Source: an uncultured Prochlorococcus sp. (GTDB taxonomy: Bacteria; Cyanobacteriota; Cyanobacteriia; PCC-6307; Cyanobiaceae). From it: a stretch of DNA of 64,000 bases. Positions 38,502-48,317 of the stretch are shown here, piece after piece. The notes below the pieces were generated by a model. That model ran no database searches. It had not been told where the DNA came from and saw only the letters and a program-made list of their open reading frames with translations. Within the stretch, counting starts at the first letter, position 1; every line of letters starts with the position of its first letter. A program made the position numbers and the translations under genes. The stretch covers positions 23,961 to 87,960 of the forward strand of contig CABYTO010000005.1 in assembly GCA_902521995.1 (NCBI GenBank), given 5' to 3'.

Positions 38502-38936
38502 TCAAACAACCGTTCTGATCTGATTAGAGACTGCTGTAGGTGGATTTCGCTCAATGACACGCAAAGAATGTTCTTTAGCCATCAAAGATTCAATTAAATA
38601 TTGACTAGCTAGTTCAGGCATCATATTTTGACCACATGTAAAAATATCGACTGCCGAATAATTAGATTCAGGCCAAGTATGTATTGAAATATGAGATTCT
38701 GCCAGTAAAGCAATTGCCGTAACCCCCTGAGGCTCAAATTTATTACTTATCAAATTCAAAACTGTTGCATTTGCCAATTTAGCAGCTCTATTTAAAATAC
38801 AGCGTAAAAAGGATTCGTCATTTAATTTTTCGCGATCGCATCTATAAAGTTCCAACAAAAGGTGTTTACTTTGATGAATTAATTTTTGCTCATTACTTAA
38901 CGAACTTAAAATTTGACTTTTTTTGTAGATTTCCAT
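38502..38936 (-). CDS. speD: S-adenosylmethionine decarboxylase proenzyme
   Basis: SpeD decarboxylates SAM to supply the aminopropyl group for spermidine. The proenzyme self-cleaves between Glu80 and Ser81 in LLAESHISIHTWPES, turning Ser81 into the pyruvoyl cofactor. The C-terminal FTCGQNMMPELASQYL fits the short bacterial form. At 144 residues it is close to the usual length. It is convergent with larE (6-base gap). Confidence 0.95.
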   Translation of the reverse strand: MEIYKKSQILSSLSNEQKLIHQSKHLLLELYRCDREKLNDESFLRCILNRAAKLANATVLNLISNKFEPQGVTAIALLAESHISIHTWPESNYSAVDIFTCGQNMMPELASQYLIESLMAKEHSLRVIERNPPTAVSNQIRTVV

Positions 38937-38989
38937 TTAAGAAATTTATATGAAATTAAGATTAGCTAAAAAAACATGCTTATTAAAAA

Positions 38990-40081
38990 TTATAAGTTAA
39001 TCATTTGTGAAGAGCCTAAGAAAGACTGATTAAATTTATCTAAATGTGTCGCACTTATAAAACATTGACTATCTTTACCAACAGAATTTAATAATAAATT
39101 TTGCCTGGTTAAATCTAATTCCGCCAAGACATCATCCAATATAAGTATTGGAGGAACATTTAGTGTTTTAGTTAATAAATCGAGTTCAGCCATCTTTAAA
39201 GCCAAGATAAAAGTCCTTTGCTGTCCTGAGGAACCATATTTTCTAACTGAAACATTATTAATTAGAAACTCAATATCATCACGATGAGGGCCAAAATTAC
39301 ATTTACCAGTCAATGCTTCTATTGAACGCTGATTTAAGAGTTGTTCTGCTATTTTTTTACTAATAACTTCTTCATCTTCTTCTTCTGGACTTATATTTTG
39401 TATCCCCGATAGATAATTTATGTCTATTTGCTCTTGAGATTTACTTAAATGATTATGCCAGTATTCAACATATGGTTTTATTTTTAATAAAGCTCTTCTT
39501 CTGCGCCGAAAAATTCTTGTACTTATTATTGACATTTGAATATCAAAGCTTTCAACAATATCTGTTGATTGGATTTTTAAGAAACTTTCCGAACGCCAAA
39601 AATGACTTCTTTGTTTTAAAAGCCTATTAAATCTACTTATCAGGTCTAAATAGACCGGTTCAAGCTGAGATACGACTTTATCAATCCATGTTCTTCGATA
39701 ACTGGGTTCACTTCTAACAATATCTATATCATTAGAACAAAAACATACACTCCGAATATAATTCTTTATTTCACTCTGTTTTTTCAAGATTGATTCATTA
39801 ACATAAATTTTTTTAGGCCCTTTTCGGAATAAATTCAACTTTAAATCGTCTTTAAAATTTATCTGTCCTATAACTACAGCCATATCACTATCATTCTCAA
39901 TTAAGTCTTTATCGCTTAGTGCTCTATTAGATTTTAATTGACTTAAAAATTCAACCGATTCAAGTAAATTTGACTTACCAATACCATTGCAACCAAGCAC
40001 AATTGCTCTTTGCTCTTTTAAATCAATTTCAAAACTTTTATGGTTCCGAAAATTTTTAATTTTTAATTTATTTAAAAAAAT
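38990..40081 (-). CDS. recF: RecF recombination protein with unclear 5' end
   Basis: RecF binds DNA ends and gaps and helps load RecA. The Walker A motif is LGCNGIGKSNLLESVEFL, the signature motif is YGSSGQQRTFILALKMAEL, and LILDDVLAELD is Walker B. The ORF track starts at a GTG (40000) inside the Walker A strand and so loses the first beta-strand. In frame upstream the expected sequence IFLNKLKIKNFRNHKSFEIDLKEQR continues to 40081 with no ATG, GTG or TTG. An ATG at 40094 would give MHKK then this sequence if the A8 tract were A7. I report 40081 (ATT) as the limit of RecF-like sequence, giving about 363 residues. Confidence 0.9.
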   Translation of the reverse strand: MFLNKLKIKNFRNHKSFEIDLKEQRAIVLGCNGIGKSNLLESVEFLSQLKSNRALSDKDLIENDSDMAVVIGQINFKDDLKLNLFRKGPKKIYVNESILKKQSEIKNYIRSVCFCSNDIDIVRSEPSYRRTWIDKVVSQLEPVYLDLISRFNRLLKQRSHFWRSESFLKIQSTDIVESFDIQMSIISTRIFRRRRRALLKIKPYVEYWHNHLSKSQEQIDINYLSGIQNISPEEEDEEVISKKIAEQLLNQRSIEALTGKCNFGPHRDDIEFLINNVSVRKYGSSGQQRTFILALKMAELDLLTKTLNVPPILILDDVLAELDLTRQNLLLNSVGKDSQCFISATHLDKFNQSFLGSSQMINL

Positions 40082-40158
40082 TTTTTTTGTGCATTCATTA
40101 ATTAAATTAGCTAAGTTTAAAATATTTAGATTTTCTTTAAAGAAATTGAAAAATTAAA

Positions 40159-40232
40159 GGGCATGTAGCTCAGTTGGATAGAGCATCAGATTCCGGTTCT
40201 GAGAGTCGGGGGTTCGAATCCCTCCATGCTCG
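40159..40232 (+). tRNA. trnR-CCG: tRNA-Arg(CCG)
   Basis: GGGCATGTAGCTCAGTTGG...GGTTCGAATCC...CATGCTCG folds with a 7-bp acceptor stem (one G-U pair) and discriminator G. The anticodon loop TTCCGGT gives CCG, decoding CGG. It is divergent from recF. CCA is not encoded. Confidence 0.96.
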
Positions 40233-40243
40233 TAAAATGATTT

Positions 40244-40690
40244 TTAAAGTTTATATCCCATTACTCTTATTCCGTTTGGATCTAATATGAATCCATTTTC
40301 CTCTAAACTTATAAACGAAGATACTGGAGCCTGTACAGATATACTACATCCAGGCATTTCTCTATTTATTTTCTCAAGAGTTACTTGAAGCAATATTGAA
40401 TAATAAAGTTGCTGATTATTACCTGGCAAAGCACTTAAATTCCACAAGTTAGCATTCAATCCCCTGTCGGACGTAACCCTAACAAAGCCATATAATTTAT
40501 TTTTTAATTTACTCTGTATGGTAAAAAAGAAATTACTTTTATGAATAGCTTCAGAAAGAGGCTTTATTGGAAATGTCTCACAACCACAATTTGCTAAAAG
40601 TTTGTTGACTTCTTTAGCTAACGGAATTTGAGAAGAGTTAACAAAATAACCTTCTGGAAGAATAAGTTTTTTTTTAGAAAAGTATTGCAA
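40244..40690 (-). CDS. Conserved protein, possibly GNAT-like
   Basis: This 148-residue protein sits between ppc and tRNA-Arg, four bases after ppc's stop, so it is probably co-transcribed. KLYGFVRVTSDRGLNANLWNLSALPG resembles the central strands of GNAT acetyltransferases, but the acetyl-CoA loop (Q/RxxGxG/A) is not clear. ISVQAPVSSFISLEENGFILDPNGIRVMGYKL looks like the C-terminal GNAT strand. I would call it conserved with a possible acetyltransferase fold. Confidence 0.65.
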   Translation of the reverse strand: MQYFSKKKLILPEGYFVNSSQIPLAKEVNKLLANCGCETFPIKPLSEAIHKSNFFFTIQSKLKNKLYGFVRVTSDRGLNANLWNLSALPGNNQQLYYSILLQVTLEKINREMPGCSISVQAPVSSFISLEENGFILDPNGIRVMGYKL

Positions 40691-40693
40691 TTA

Positions 40694-43663
40694 TCAACCT
40701 GTATTTCTCATGCCAGCTGCTATCCCATTAATAGTTAAAAGTGCACCCCTCAGTAGTTCACTTCTGCTATAAGCTCTTCTAGATTCATCTTTATCTAAAA
40801 TGAATTCGCTTATTGGAGGTTGTCTTGTCTGATCTCTTAATCTTCTTAGAAGTGAAACTTGCAAAAACCCTAATGGAATAATTGTCTTATTTCTCAAGCT
40901 TACTGATGATTTCAAGTCTCTATCAGATTCTAGGAGCTTATTTTTACCAGTAATTTCAAGTATTAAAGATTTTGTAAGATTATATTCTTTAGAAATTACT
41001 TCAAAAATATCATCAAAAGAATCTTTATTTTCTTTACTACCGAGAGTATCAACATAATATCTAGCAACTTCTAGATCCACCTTCGATAATGTCATTTCCA
41101 CCTTAGATATAAGCATCCTAAAAAATGGCCATCTTTGATGCAGAACTCTTAATAATTCAATTTGTTGTGGATCTGAATTTAATTCAGATGACAATGCAGT
41201 GCCAACTCCAAACCAACTTGGCAAAAGAAATCTACTTTGTGTCCAACCAAATACCCATGGAATAGCTCTTAAACTTGACAAATCTTTTGCACCTTTTTTT
41301 CTTCTAGCAGGCCTACTAGATATCTGTAATTTACTTATTTCTTCTATTGGAGTGACCTCTTGAAAGAAATTTAACAAATCAGGATTCTCATGCACTAATT
41401 TTCTATAATGAGACCTTGATGTTTCTGCCAACCTTGACATTAATTGATTCCATTCTGGAGTAGCATCAAGTCTATTATTGACCAAACTATTTTGAATTAC
41501 TGCTGTAGTGACAGTCTCAAGATTGTACAAAGCAAGTTCGGGAAGACTATATTTAGAAGCTAAAACTTCACCTTGTTCTGTTATTTTTATTCGTCCTTTT
41601 AAAGTGCCGCTTGGTTGAGCCAATATTGCCTGATAGGCTGGTCCTCCTCCTCTCCCTACAGAACCACCTCTTCCATGAAACAGTCTTAGCAATATGTTAT
41701 TTCTACTTGAGAGATTTTGAAGAGCTATTTGGGCTCTATGAATTTCCCAATTACTAGAAACAAACCCCGAATCTTTATTGCTATCAGAATATCCAAGCAT
41801 TAATTCTTGTAGAGGTTTAAAAGATTCTCCAACTTTTGGTAATAATGATCTATAGAAATCTAATTTAAACAACTTTTCCATTACTTCTGGAGCTCTTTTA
41901 AGGTCTTCCACAGTTTCAAAAAGAGGAACAACTAATAATTTTGACTTTTGTGAATTTTGATCAAGAAGTCCCATTTCTTTTGCCAATAAGAGAACTTCAA
42001 GCAAATCAGATGCACTATGACTCATTGAAATTACATAAGAATGGCAAATGCGACTTCCAAATTCTTGCTGTAATCTCTTAACCATTTTAAAAACAGAAAA
42101 GGTTTCTTCTGTAGTTTTTGTCCAGTCAACGTCTGATGGAATTAAAGGCCTTTTTGTATTTAATTCGTCTATAAGCCACTTAATTTTCTCTTCCTCAGAC
42201 ATTTGGTCATATTGAACAGATAGATCAAGATAATTTGTAAGCTCTTGAATAGCGTCACTATGCCTTGTGCTCTCTTGACGAATATCTAAACTTGCTAAAG
42301 AAAAACCAAAAATATGAACTTGAGTAAGTAAGGTGTTTAGAGACTCACAATTTAAATCTGTACTAATCAAGCTATTTTTAATTAGTTCGAGATCATAAGT
42401 AAATTCGTTTACTGACTTATAATATAAATTTTCAACTTTATCTAGATTTTTATTATCTATTTTTCCCTCTAAGTCAAATTCCCAACCGCTATCAGCTAAT
42501 AAATTATTTCTTTCTTGTGTTAACCTTAATTTTTCTAAAATATAACTAAATTTCAATCTGTAGGGTTCTGATCTATACCTTGTAGCTCTAGCTTCATATA
42601 TTTCTGGAAACTTAACCCTGTCAGTTTCAAGAGATTCTAATAGGGAAGAACTGACTTGACTCCATTGCATGGAGACACTTAATTGATCTCTAAGATTAGA
42701 CGTCGCAATAATATATCTTTCCAACATCAACTGCCTTTGATAGCAAGCAGTTCTCCATGTTATCTCAGGAGTGACCGATGGATTACCGTCCCTATCAGAG
42801 CCTACCCAAGAACCGAAATTACAAAAAGATTCAGAGGGCATCTGAACATCTGGGTAATTTTCGGTGAGTGCTTCAGCGATTCTACCCCTTAATTGAGGCA
42901 TCGCATTAAATAAAACTTGCTGAAAATAATGTAAAGCATAATCAACCTCGTCTAAAACTGTAGGTTTAAATTGATGCAATTCATCTGTTCTCCACCAAAG
43001 TCTTACTTCCTCTTTTAATTGGGTTTTTAGAGAATTTTTTTCTTCTTTTGTTAAAAATTGCTCAATCTGTATTTTTTTTAACAAATTTGCTACTCTTGTT
43101 TGCTTATGTCTAATCGTGTGTCTTACTATCTCAGTTGGATGCGCGGTAAAAACTAAACGAATATCCATTTCCTGCAATAACTCTTCTAATTTACCTGGTG
43201 GTACATTTAATTTCCTAAGCCTGTAGAATAGTTCTCTGAAAGTTACTGGAGCATTTTGCCTAGCCAATGCTGGGGCAAAAGGATCAAGATTATCGGGCGA
43301 TTTTTGAACATCCTTATTGGTAAAGCTCTGAATATATCTATCTTCCTCAACTCTTTGTTCCAAAATATTCACGAGTTGAAAATACAATGAAAACGCCCTT
43401 GCTGCAGCAATGGATTCTGCTAAATCCATAGAATTAACAATATTAACTATTTCATTTTTAAAAGTTTTTGAACTATCACCATCAATTTGTTTTGAATAAC
43501 TTAATTCTTTAAGCTGTATCAATCTTTCTGCTTGATCATCTGGGCATTCTTCTCTGAGTACAGATTCCCATAAATCTTCTATTAAAAGACGATTTTTATC
43601 GAGTGGATCGTTGTTACTTATCAGATCCACATTATTATTTTTTATCTGTTGAAAAGATTCCAT
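40694..43663 (-). CDS. ppc: Phosphoenolpyruvate carboxylase
   Basis: PEP carboxylase adds bicarbonate to PEP to make oxaloacetate, feeding the incomplete TCA cycle and aspartate and glutamate synthesis. [18 protein letters not shown] has the catalytic His; [21 protein letters not shown] and [15 protein letters not shown] are active-site motifs, and the C-terminus RNTG is the invariant end. At 989 residues it is typical of cyanobacteria. Confidence 0.98.
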   Translation of the reverse strand: MESFQQIKNNNVDLISNNDPLDKNRLLIEDLWESVLREECPDDQAERLIQLKELSYSKQIDGDSSKTFKNEIVNIVNSMDLAESIAAARAFSLYFQLVNILEQRVEEDRYIQSFTNKDVQKSPDNLDPFAPALARQNAPVTFRELFYRLRKLNVPPGKLEELLQEMDIRLVFTAHPTEIVRHTIRHKQTRVANLLKKIQIEQFLTKEEKNSLKTQLKEEVRLWWRTDELHQFKPTVLDEVDYALHYFQQVLFNAMPQLRGRIAEALTENYPDVQMPSESFCNFGSWVGSDRDGNPSVTPEITWRTACYQRQLMLERYIIATSNLRDQLSVSMQWSQVSSSLLESLETDRVKFPEIYEARATRYRSEPYRLKFSYILEKLRLTQERNNLLADSGWEFDLEGKIDNKNLDKVENLYYKSVNEFTYDLELIKNSLISTDLNCESLNTLLTQVHIFGFSLASLDIRQESTRHSDAIQELTNYLDLSVQYDQMSEEEKIKWLIDELNTKRPLIPSDVDWTKTTEETFSVFKMVKRLQQEFGSRICHSYVISMSHSASDLLEVLLLAKEMGLLDQNSQKSKLLVVPLFETVEDLKRAPEVMEKLFKLDFYRSLLPKVGESFKPLQELMLGYSDSNKDSGFVSSNWEIHRAQIALQNLSSRNNILLRLFHGRGGSVGRGGGPAYQAILAQPSGTLKGRIKITEQGEVLASKYSLPELALYNLETVTTAVIQNSLVNNRLDATPEWNQLMSRLAETSRSHYRKLVHENPDLLNFFQEVTPIEEISKLQISSRPARRKKGAKDLSSLRAIPWVFGWTQSRFLLPSWFGVGTALSSELNSDPQQIELLRVLHQRWPFFRMLISKVEMTLSKVDLEVARYYVDTLGSKENKDSFDDIFEVISKEYNLTKSLILEITGKNKLLESDRDLKSSVSLRNKTIIPLGFLQVSLLRRLRDQTRQPPISEFILDKDESRRAYSRSELLRGALLTINGIAAGMRNTG

Positions 43664-43716
43664 ATAATCATTATGTCACAAGTGAAAATGTTCAGATCAA
43701 ATGTTTATTTAAATAA

Positions 43717-44835
43717 TCAAACATTCTCGCCTTCACTCCTAATCATTTCTTCGATAGAAATTTTCATTATCTGCTCAATAGAAAGACCTTTTTCATATTG
43801 ATTTATCCATTTCATAGATTGATTTCCTTCTTCAAGGACTTTATAGATAGGATTCAAAAGATGTTTCATACCAAAATCTTCTGCTGTTGGTGATAAATCT
43901 GATAATAAGTTTTGAATCCATTCTCTACAAATAACTTTTTTACCATCTTGCCAGTGAATTAACTCTGAATTCAGACTATTTTTAGCAGCATTTATTTCAT
44001 TTTGATCACATATTTCTGATAATTCTTTCATAGAAAAAATACTTGCATTCAAAGGATCTAAGCTATTTATATTTTCAAAAAGATTTAAAATCCTTAGTTC
44101 TATCATGGCCGTTATCCCTAAAAGCAGATTAATATCGTGGACAAAATCACAAATTCTTAATTCCAAACGATCAAGAATTAAAGGTCTTTGGGGACCATTT
44201 GGTCGGATTGAAGACCAAAAATGCCTAATATTTTGCATGTTTTTATTGGATATATTTTCCTCTATCCAATCGATATAAGAATTATGATTTACAAAAAAAG
44301 GTACCCTACTTGGTGTTTTTGGAAATTGGATCCATCTCTGAGAGTGATTTTCCGTAATCTTATCATTTAAGAAAGGTGAACTAGCACTTAAGGAGAGATA
44401 TAGAGCAGCCTCAGATCTTATAAGTCTAATAGCTGTAAAAAGCTTTTCTAAGTTATCTATTCCTATATTTATATGCACGCTTGAAGTCGCAATAGATATT
44501 CCATAATTTTCTTGAATAAATTGATGATAAGTATTGTCAATATCAGATCTTTGAAATTGAATATCATGTTTAAAACAAAGAGTGGATGAAGGAATAATTG
44601 TTAAATTTTTATTTTCTAACCATTTCCTTAACTTTTTTCTTGGATTTATTAATTTCTCATATAAAAACTTGTAGTCTTTTTCAGGTGTTGTTATGTATTC
44701 AACATTTCTGTTATCTGGCTCTTTTACAAAATCAGAAAATTTTTTCTCAATATCGGCTGAAACACCTATATGAGAATCACAAGAACCAGTAAAAAGTTCA
44801 ACCTCAAAACCCTTATAAAGATAATTTTGACTCAT
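43717..44835 (-). CDS. gshA: Glutamate-cysteine ligase, cyanobacterial type
   Basis: This enzyme makes gamma-glutamylcysteine, the first step of glutathione synthesis. KGFEVELFTG at the start and SSVHINIGIDN are features of the cyanobacterial gshA family; RSEAALYLSLSASSPFLN and GPQRPLILDRLELRICD are conserved too. At 372 residues it is the expected length. Its ATG directly follows the trpE stop (TAAATG), so the two are one transcript. Confidence 0.9.
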   Translation of the reverse strand: MSQNYLYKGFEVELFTGSCDSHIGVSADIEKKFSDFVKEPDNRNVEYITTPEKDYKFLYEKLINPRKKLRKWLENKNLTIIPSSTLCFKHDIQFQRSDIDNTYHQFIQENYGISIATSSVHINIGIDNLEKLFTAIRLIRSEAALYLSLSASSPFLNDKITENHSQRWIQFPKTPSRVPFFVNHNSYIDWIEENISNKNMQNIRHFWSSIRPNGPQRPLILDRLELRICDFVHDINLLLGITAMIELRILNLFENINSLDPLNASIFSMKELSEICDQNEINAAKNSLNSELIHWQDGKKVICREWIQNLLSDLSPTAEDFGMKHLLNPIYKVLEEGNQSMKWINQYEKGLSIEQIMKISIEEMIRSEGENV

Positions 44836-46356
44836 TTATTTATCCAAACAGGCTAATGCTTTTAGTATCCCCTTTGCTTTATTTATTGTCTCTTGATATT
44901 CATTTTCAGGAAAAGAATCAGCAACTATTCCGGCTCCTGCTTGCACTGAAACATCATATTTACCATCTCTTGAGGGTTTAACTATCATAGTTCTTATCGT
45001 AATTGCTGTATTTAATGCTCCATTGATATCAATAGATCCGTAAACACCAGCATAAGGTCCTCTAGCATCTTTTTCAAAGTGCTTAATCAATTGCATAGCT
45101 CTTATTTTTGGCGCACCAGTTACTGTCCCAGCTGGGAAAGATGCTTTTAGCAAATCCCATACATCAGCATTATTTTTTAAGATTCCCTCAACTTCACTAA
45201 CTATATGCATAACATGTGAATATTTCTCAATTACCATTAAATCCTTGACCTTCACAGTACCAATTTCACAAACTCTTCCAAGATCATTTCTCCCAAGATC
45301 AATTAGCATTACATGCTCAGCTATCTCTTTTGGATCTTTTAATAAATCCTTTTCTAATTCCAAGTCTTGTTGATTATCAATACCTCTAGGTCTTGTGCCA
45401 GCAATTGGTCTTAAGCTTGCAACAATCTGACTATTTTTATTTTTTTCGGCTTTAACCATTACTTCAGGACTTGAACCTATCAGATACCATGAGCCAAAAT
45501 CAAAAAATGACATGTATGGAGATGGATTAACCATCCTCAAACTTCTATATAAATTAAAGGGATCATTATTGACTTGAGTTTGGAATCTCTGACTTATAAC
45601 TATTTGGAAAATATCTCCCTTTTTTATGTATTCTTTTGCAGAGAGCACGGCATCCTCAAAATCTTTTTTCTTCCAATTACTTTCTAGATCTAAATTCAGA
45701 TTCTCATTTTCATTCCAATCTAAGAACTCATTTTCTTTTAAAGGAACTTTCATTAAATTTCTAGTTTTCTGAATTTTAGAAATTGCGTTTAGATACAACT
45801 CTTCAGTCGAGGACTCTTTTGAAGAAGTAGTATCTACATAAACTACTGCAGTAATACATCTTTTTATTTGATCAAAAACAACTAATTGATCAAAAAACAT
45901 CCATGATCCATAAGGAATATTGTTTTCTGATATTGAATTTATTGGAACGCTTGGTTCTATTCGATTTATTAATTCATAACCCCAAGAGCCATATAACTGA
46001 CCAATTGATGGCAAGTCATCAAGAATGGTTGACTTATATTCCTTTGTCCAACTTCTCAAGATGTCAAAAGGATCACCTTTATGTGTTTCAGTTTTACCAT
46101 TATTATAAGTTTTAACTATTTCTTCTCCATAACAAACTGCCTCCCACAGAGGTCCAGTAGCAACAATACTCCACCTACCCAAACTTTCGCCTCCTTCAAC
46201 AGATTCAAGAAAAACACCATGGGAATCTTTTGAGGATAATTTTAACCAAGTCGACAATGGAGTCTCTAAATCTGCTGGCCAAGTTTGAATGATAGGTATA
46301 AAATTTTTACCTTCTTTGTAAGCCTTTAAAAAACTATCTTTCTGTGAGCTGATCAT
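44836..46356 (-). CDS. trpE: Anthranilate synthase component I
   Basis: TrpE converts chorismate to anthranilate in tryptophan synthesis, with TrpG (not in this window) supplying ammonia. The N-terminal VFLESVEGGESLGRWSIVA is the feedback-inhibition (tryptophan) region. The C-terminal catalytic core has IAGTRPRG, LIDLGRNDLGRV and FPAGTVTGAPKIRAM. At 506 residues it is full length. It is followed immediately by gshA. Confidence 0.94.
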   Translation of the reverse strand: MISSQKDSFLKAYKEGKNFIPIIQTWPADLETPLSTWLKLSSKDSHGVFLESVEGGESLGRWSIVATGPLWEAVCYGEEIVKTYNNGKTETHKGDPFDILRSWTKEYKSTILDDLPSIGQLYGSWGYELINRIEPSVPINSISENNIPYGSWMFFDQLVVFDQIKRCITAVVYVDTTSSKESSTEELYLNAISKIQKTRNLMKVPLKENEFLDWNENENLNLDLESNWKKKDFEDAVLSAKEYIKKGDIFQIVISQRFQTQVNNDPFNLYRSLRMVNPSPYMSFFDFGSWYLIGSSPEVMVKAEKNKNSQIVASLRPIAGTRPRGIDNQQDLELEKDLLKDPKEIAEHVMLIDLGRNDLGRVCEIGTVKVKDLMVIEKYSHVMHIVSEVEGILKNNADVWDLLKASFPAGTVTGAPKIRAMQLIKHFEKDARGPYAGVYGSIDINGALNTAITIRTMIVKPSRDGKYDVSVQAGAGIVADSFPENEYQETINKAKGILKALACLDK

Positions 46357-46415
46357 ATTAATAATGTCAACCCAAATTATAATTATTTTCTTCTTTTATA
46401 TCAACTTTAAGAAAG

Positions 46416-46838
46416 TTAATCAAAAGTATTCTTAGTTGTAAATTTCAAACCAGCAGGATTAGGATTCTCACCTATTCTTCTTGGATTATGGCCTACTTTC
46501 TCTCTGCCTTCATTTACTTTTTCAGAGAAAACACCATCTTTTGGGTGTAAAAATTCAATATCGCCACCTGGGAAAATTCGGTAGATTTTAAAATCTTCAA
46601 TTCTCGGTTTGAAGGTTCTTAATTGTGTCCCTAATGCAAGACATTGTTCTTTTCTTGCAAAGTACATTAAATTATCACCTTCATGCATAATAGCCGCTCC
46701 CCCAGTGGGCAATTCAAATGCTTGTTCTTTTGAACTTTTCCATACAATTGCATATTTTTCTTCGGTTTCTGCTGAGTTTAATAAACCCCCGGTACTTCCT
46801 ATATGCTTTGGAAATTGACCAACTAAAGTTTCAGTCAT
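46416..46838 (-). CDS. psaD: Photosystem I subunit II (PsaD)
   Basis: PsaD is the stromal ferredoxin-docking subunit of photosystem [59 protein letters not shown] and [19 protein letters not shown] are diagnostic. At 140 residues it is full length. AAGG lies right before the ATG. A perfect 16-bp palindrome lies 16 bases upstream. It is separated from the upstream kinase-like gene by 111 bases, so it has its own promoter. Confidence 0.98.
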   Translation of the reverse strand: MTETLVGQFPKHIGSTGGLLNSAETEEKYAIVWKSSKEQAFELPTGGAAIMHEGDNLMYFARKEQCLALGTQLRTFKPRIEDFKIYRIFPGGDIEFLHPKDGVFSEKVNEGREKVGHNPRRIGENPNPAGLKFTTKNTFD

Positions 46839-46853
46839 CCTTGATCTTGAGTT

Positions 46854-46869
46854 ATTTCTTATAAGAAAT
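46854..46869. repeat. Perfect 16-bp palindrome in the psaD leader
   Basis: ATTTCTTATAAGAAAT is a perfect palindrome 16-31 bases upstream of the psaD ATG. Its location suggests an operator or a short leader hairpin. Two direct TTTACA copies also lie further upstream but are 16 bases apart, not the 10 bases expected for an HLR1 light-response element. Confidence 0.5.
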
Positions 46870-46949
46870 TAGCATTCATATTTTACAAAATTATGAATTT
46901 ACAAGAAATTTTCTACATTATTTAATATATGGAAAAATTATTTCTCATT

Positions 46950-48317
46950 TTATTTTTGATCTGAAATCGGAAAAAATACTGTTAAACCTGCATCACGCCT
47001 TTGTGTGACATGCCCTCCTAAGCTAGCCAACAACTTTTGAGTAGCATTTTGACTAAGTTGTAAACTACCTGTTTGAGGGTTCCAATTTAAAACAGGGCCA
47101 ATATCAGAACCGTTATCTTTTTTTAGGATTTCTTTTTGATTACTTTCTAATTTTTTTACTTTTAATTGAAGTTTAAGTTGTTGACCAGCTGGTCTTAATT
47201 CTAAAATTAATGTACTACCTTCTTTTAATCCTCTAGTATTTTTATTAATTAATCCACTTAACATTAATTCCAATTTTTCAGAATCACTCAAAATTTGCGG
47301 AAGTTGATTAGGAATATCAATCTTTAAAGAAATTCCACGACGATTTAATTGTTTATTCCATGAAGGAGCAAGCTTTTTAAAAATTTCAGCTAAATTAATC
47401 TTTGCCAAGTTATTTAATGAAGGAACTTCATTACTAACTAATTCTGCTGCATTAAAGATTAAACCAAACCTATCAATTTGCTCATTACATTCATTATCTA
47501 TTTGAATCAAACGATTTTTCATTGATTCGTCCATCTTATATTTTTTTAAAGTAGAACTTATAAGGGTTCTTATTGTTGCCAAAGGCGTTCTTACTTCATG
47601 AGATATTGCACGTAATAATTTTGCTTCAGTTATTTGCACATTTTTTTCATCTTTTTGGACGAAATTCTGTATATTATGATTTGGATTATTATTTGCTAAT
47701 TTTGCCGATAATATTGGCCAAAATAATTTTTCAAATTGATTATTAATATTAAGGTTACCTAAATTATTAATTGCATTACGAAATTTTACTCCTTCTTCAT
47801 AATTTTCTTGGTCTAATTTTGCATGCATTAATTCAATTGAAAGTTTAAGGCTTTCTTCATCACACTTCATTAATAGAATTTTCTTATCTTTTTCTCCTAC
47901 GATTGATAATATACATTGAAAATTTGGAGTGATTATCATCAAAAAAGGTTCATAACCATCATCTTGACTAAGATTTAAGACTTTATAATTATTAACTAAG
48001 TCGTAATCTTTTTTTTTCTTATCTGAATTATTGACTGGTAAAAAACCTGCATTATCATTCTGAAAATATGGAAAACCCTCAGGAGACCAAAGCCATCCAT
48101 AAAGTTGATTTAAAAATTTCTTTTCATTAAAAGCAGGCAAAGGTGAGGCAACCCAAATTCCCCCCTGTTTATAATTTTGAGATAAGAAATCTTTTTGAAT
48201 AACTTCTAAAGAAGCCCACCACATTCTTCTGGATGAATCATCATCTACATGTATAGTTTGAACTCCTTTAATCAAAAGATCTTGAATATGTTTTATTGTT
48301 ATTTGTGATTTCATCAA
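46950..48317 (-). CDS. Histidine-kinase-like protein with degenerate catalytic domain
   Basis: The phosphoacceptor region KLLRAISHEVRTPLATIRTL (His near residue 239) is clear, preceded by about 220 residues of sensor region without an obvious membrane helix. The C-terminal HATPase domain looks eroded: the N box reads LMLSGLINKNTRGLKEG instead of NLL.NA.K, and no GxGLG is seen before LGGHVTQRRDAGLTVFFPI. It may be a phosphotransfer or regulatory protein rather than an active kinase. Its ATG overlaps the rodA stop by four bases. Confidence 0.75.
   Translation of the reverse strand: MMKSQITIKHIQDLLIKGVQTIHVDDDSSRRMWWASLEVIQKDFLSQNYKQGGIWVASPLPAFNEKKFLNQLYGWLWSPEGFPYFQNDNAGFLPVNNSDKKKKDYDLVNNYKVLNLSQDDGYEPFLMIITPNFQCILSIVGEKDKKILLMKCDEESLKLSIELMHAKLDQENYEEGVKFRNAINNLGNLNINNQFEKLFWPILSAKLANNNPNHNIQNFVQKDEKNVQITEAKLLRAISHEVRTPLATIRTLISSTLKKYKMDESMKNRLIQIDNECNEQIDRFGLIFNAAELVSNEVPSLNNLAKINLAEIFKKLAPSWNKQLNRRGISLKIDIPNQLPQILSDSEKLELMLSGLINKNTRGLKEGSTLILELRPAGQQLKLQLKVKKLESNQKEILKKDNGSDIGPVLNWNPQTGSLQLSQNATQKLLASLGGHVTQRRDAGLTVFFPISDQK

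Noticed and set aside
39998-40000. GTG at 40000 as the recF start
   Set aside because: It falls inside the Walker A strand and would delete the conserved N-terminal strand KLKIKNFRNH that is clearly encoded upstream in the same frame.
46882-46903. HLR1 light-response element upstream of psaD
   Set aside because: Two TTTACA copies exist but their starts are 16 bases apart, whereas HLR1 needs about 10.
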